Assembly: GCA_944392755.1 (NCBI GenBank)
Contig: CALXXT010000048.1
Location: 1-35,887 of the forward strand
Source of the DNA: an uncultured Sutterella sp.
GTDB taxonomy: Bacteria > Pseudomonadota > Gammaproteobacteria > Burkholderiales > Burkholderiaceae_F
Reading direction: 5' to 3'
DNA length: 35,887 bases
A model generated the notes under the pieces. It was not told where the DNA came from and searched no databases. It saw only the letters and a list, made by a program, of their open reading frames with translations. Both the position numbers and the translations under genes were made by a program. Positions 35,451 to 35,887 of this stretch are shown here, one piece after another. Numbering within the stretch: position 1 is the first letter of the stretch; the number at the start of each line of letters is the position of its first letter.

Positions 35451-35526
35451 GCCTCTTTAGCTCAGTTGGTAGAGCAACCGCCTTGTAAGCGGTAGGTCGT
35501 CTGTTCGAGTCAGACAAGAGGCACCA
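35451..35526 (+). tRNA. tRNA-Thr (anticodon TGT)
   Basis: A full cloverleaf can be drawn: acceptor GCCTCTT (35451-35457) with AAGAGGC (35516-35522), D-arm GCTC...GAGC, anticodon loop CTTGTAA with anticodon TGT reading ACA, and the T-loop TTCGAGT. Discriminator A is at 35523 and CCA (35524-35526) is encoded. It follows sspB, and a strong terminator lies downstream. Confidence 0.95.
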
Positions 35527-35534
35527 AATTTTCG

Positions 35535-35568
35535 TCCCGCACCGTTCGATACGTTGCGGGATTTTTTT
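35535..35568 (+). terminator. Intrinsic terminator after tRNA-Thr
   Basis: TCCCGCA (35535-35541) pairs with TGCGGGA (35555-35561) on a 13-nt loop, followed directly by seven Ts (35562-35568). It ends the tRNA transcript before the convergent prmC. Confidence 0.8.
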
Positions 35569-35589
35569 CGAAGCGCGGATTCCCAGCGT

Positions 35590-35887
35590 TCAATCGGCCT
35601 TGCGGCCCATCGTCACGCGGTCGTTTCCGCCGTAGTCCTTAACGGGGCGCTCGGCGGCAAAGCCCGCATCTCTCAGCATCCGGGAAACGTCGGAGCCTTG
35701 ATCCCAGCCGTGTTCGAGAAGGAGCCAGCCGCCGTGGCGCAGGTGCCCCATGGCGCCCGCAACGATCTCCCGGATCGCCTCGAGCCCGTCGATGCCGTCC
35801 GTGAGCGCTCCGAGCGGCTCGTGCGTCAGGTTGCGCAGATGCTCGTCGTCGGGATGAATGTACGGCGGATTGCTGACGATGAGGTCG
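35590..35887 (-). CDS. prmC: Release-factor glutamine methyltransferase PrmC (HemK), C-terminal part
   Basis: The last 98 residues and stop are present; the gene continues beyond the window. The catalytic NPPY motif is seen close to the window edge (DLIVSNPPYIHPDDE), followed by the methyltransferase C-terminal part LRHGGWLLLEHGWDQG. PrmC methylates the Gln of the GGQ motif in release factors RF1 and RF2. It is normally next to prfA, which would lie outside the window. It runs against the tRNA-Thr unit. Confidence 0.93.
   Translation of the reverse strand, partial: DLIVSNPPYIHPDDEHLRNLTHEPLGALTDGIDGLEAIREIVAGAMGHLRHGGWLLLEHGWDQGSDVSRMLRDAGFAAERPVKDYGGNDRVTMGRKAD

Overview
This window is core chromosome from a GC-rich betaproteobacterium. 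It most likely belongs to the Burkholderiales, and a gut-type Sutterellaceae member (Sutterella/Parasutterella-like) is my best inference. The basis is gene content and order: a full S10-spc-alpha ribosomal protein cluster after tuf, then hemB-engB, lptM-lysA divergent from cyaY next to mrcA, mlaFEDACB-murA, hinT-tatABC, a DegS/HtrA-type protease, NIF3 and sspAB. I see no insertion sequence, phage, CRISPR array, integron or other mobile module. No stretch above 300 bases lacks a gene; the largest gaps are rpsD-rpoA (272 nt), rpsQ-rplN (241 nt) and secY-rpmJ (207 nt), and all three hold regulatory structure.

Layout: 1-14842 (+ strand) is the 3' end of tuf, then rpsJ-rplCDWB-rpsS-rplV-rpsC-rplP-rpmC-rpsQ (S10 block), rplNXE-rpsNH-rplFR-rpsE-rpmD-rplO-secY (spc block), rpmJ-rpsMKD-rpoA-rplQ (alpha block). 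Gene spacing is very tight (ATGA or TAATG overlaps, gaps of 10-20 nt) except at five or six junctions, where I see sigma70-like promoters, strong hairpins or terminators. 14941-15339 is hslR. 15402-21457 (- strand) carries hemB, engB, apbE, a small secreted FMN-binding-domain protein, guaC, lysA and lptM. 21493-21786 is cyaY; mrcA (PBP1A) is convergent to it and overlaps it by 4 nt. 24420-32231 (+ strand) is a thioesterase, the complete Mla phospholipid-transport operon, murA, hinT and tatABC. 32247-33398 (-) is the protease. 33428-35428 (+) is NIF3, sspA and sspB, followed by tRNA-Thr(UGU) and the 3' end of prmC on the - strand.

How the genes work together: the first 40% is ribosome assembly, RNA polymerase alpha and the SecY translocon. 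The second part is cell envelope: peptidoglycan precursor synthesis (murA) and polymerisation (mrcA), outer-membrane lipid asymmetry (mla), Tat and Sec export, periplasmic protein quality control and extracytosolic flavinylation (apbE with a likely substrate). Scattered metabolic genes supply haem precursors, lysine and GMP salvage.

The window is mostly conserved housekeeping DNA and I do not claim a new multi-gene system. The best leads are: (1) several ribosomal-protein promoters that sit inside or on long inverted repeats, most strikingly rpoA-rplQ, where a near-consensus promoter has its -10 hexamer in the loop of a perfect 13-bp inverted repeat, and tuf-rpsJ, where the rpsJ promoter lies in the tuf terminator; (2) compared with the Burkholderiales order I remember, the blocks for cytochrome c/cytochrome c maturation, histidine synthesis, infA and cytochrome bc1 are all missing from their usual places, and the first is occupied by a flavinylation pair; (3) structured leaders before rplN and rplQ, and a terminator between tatA and tatB.
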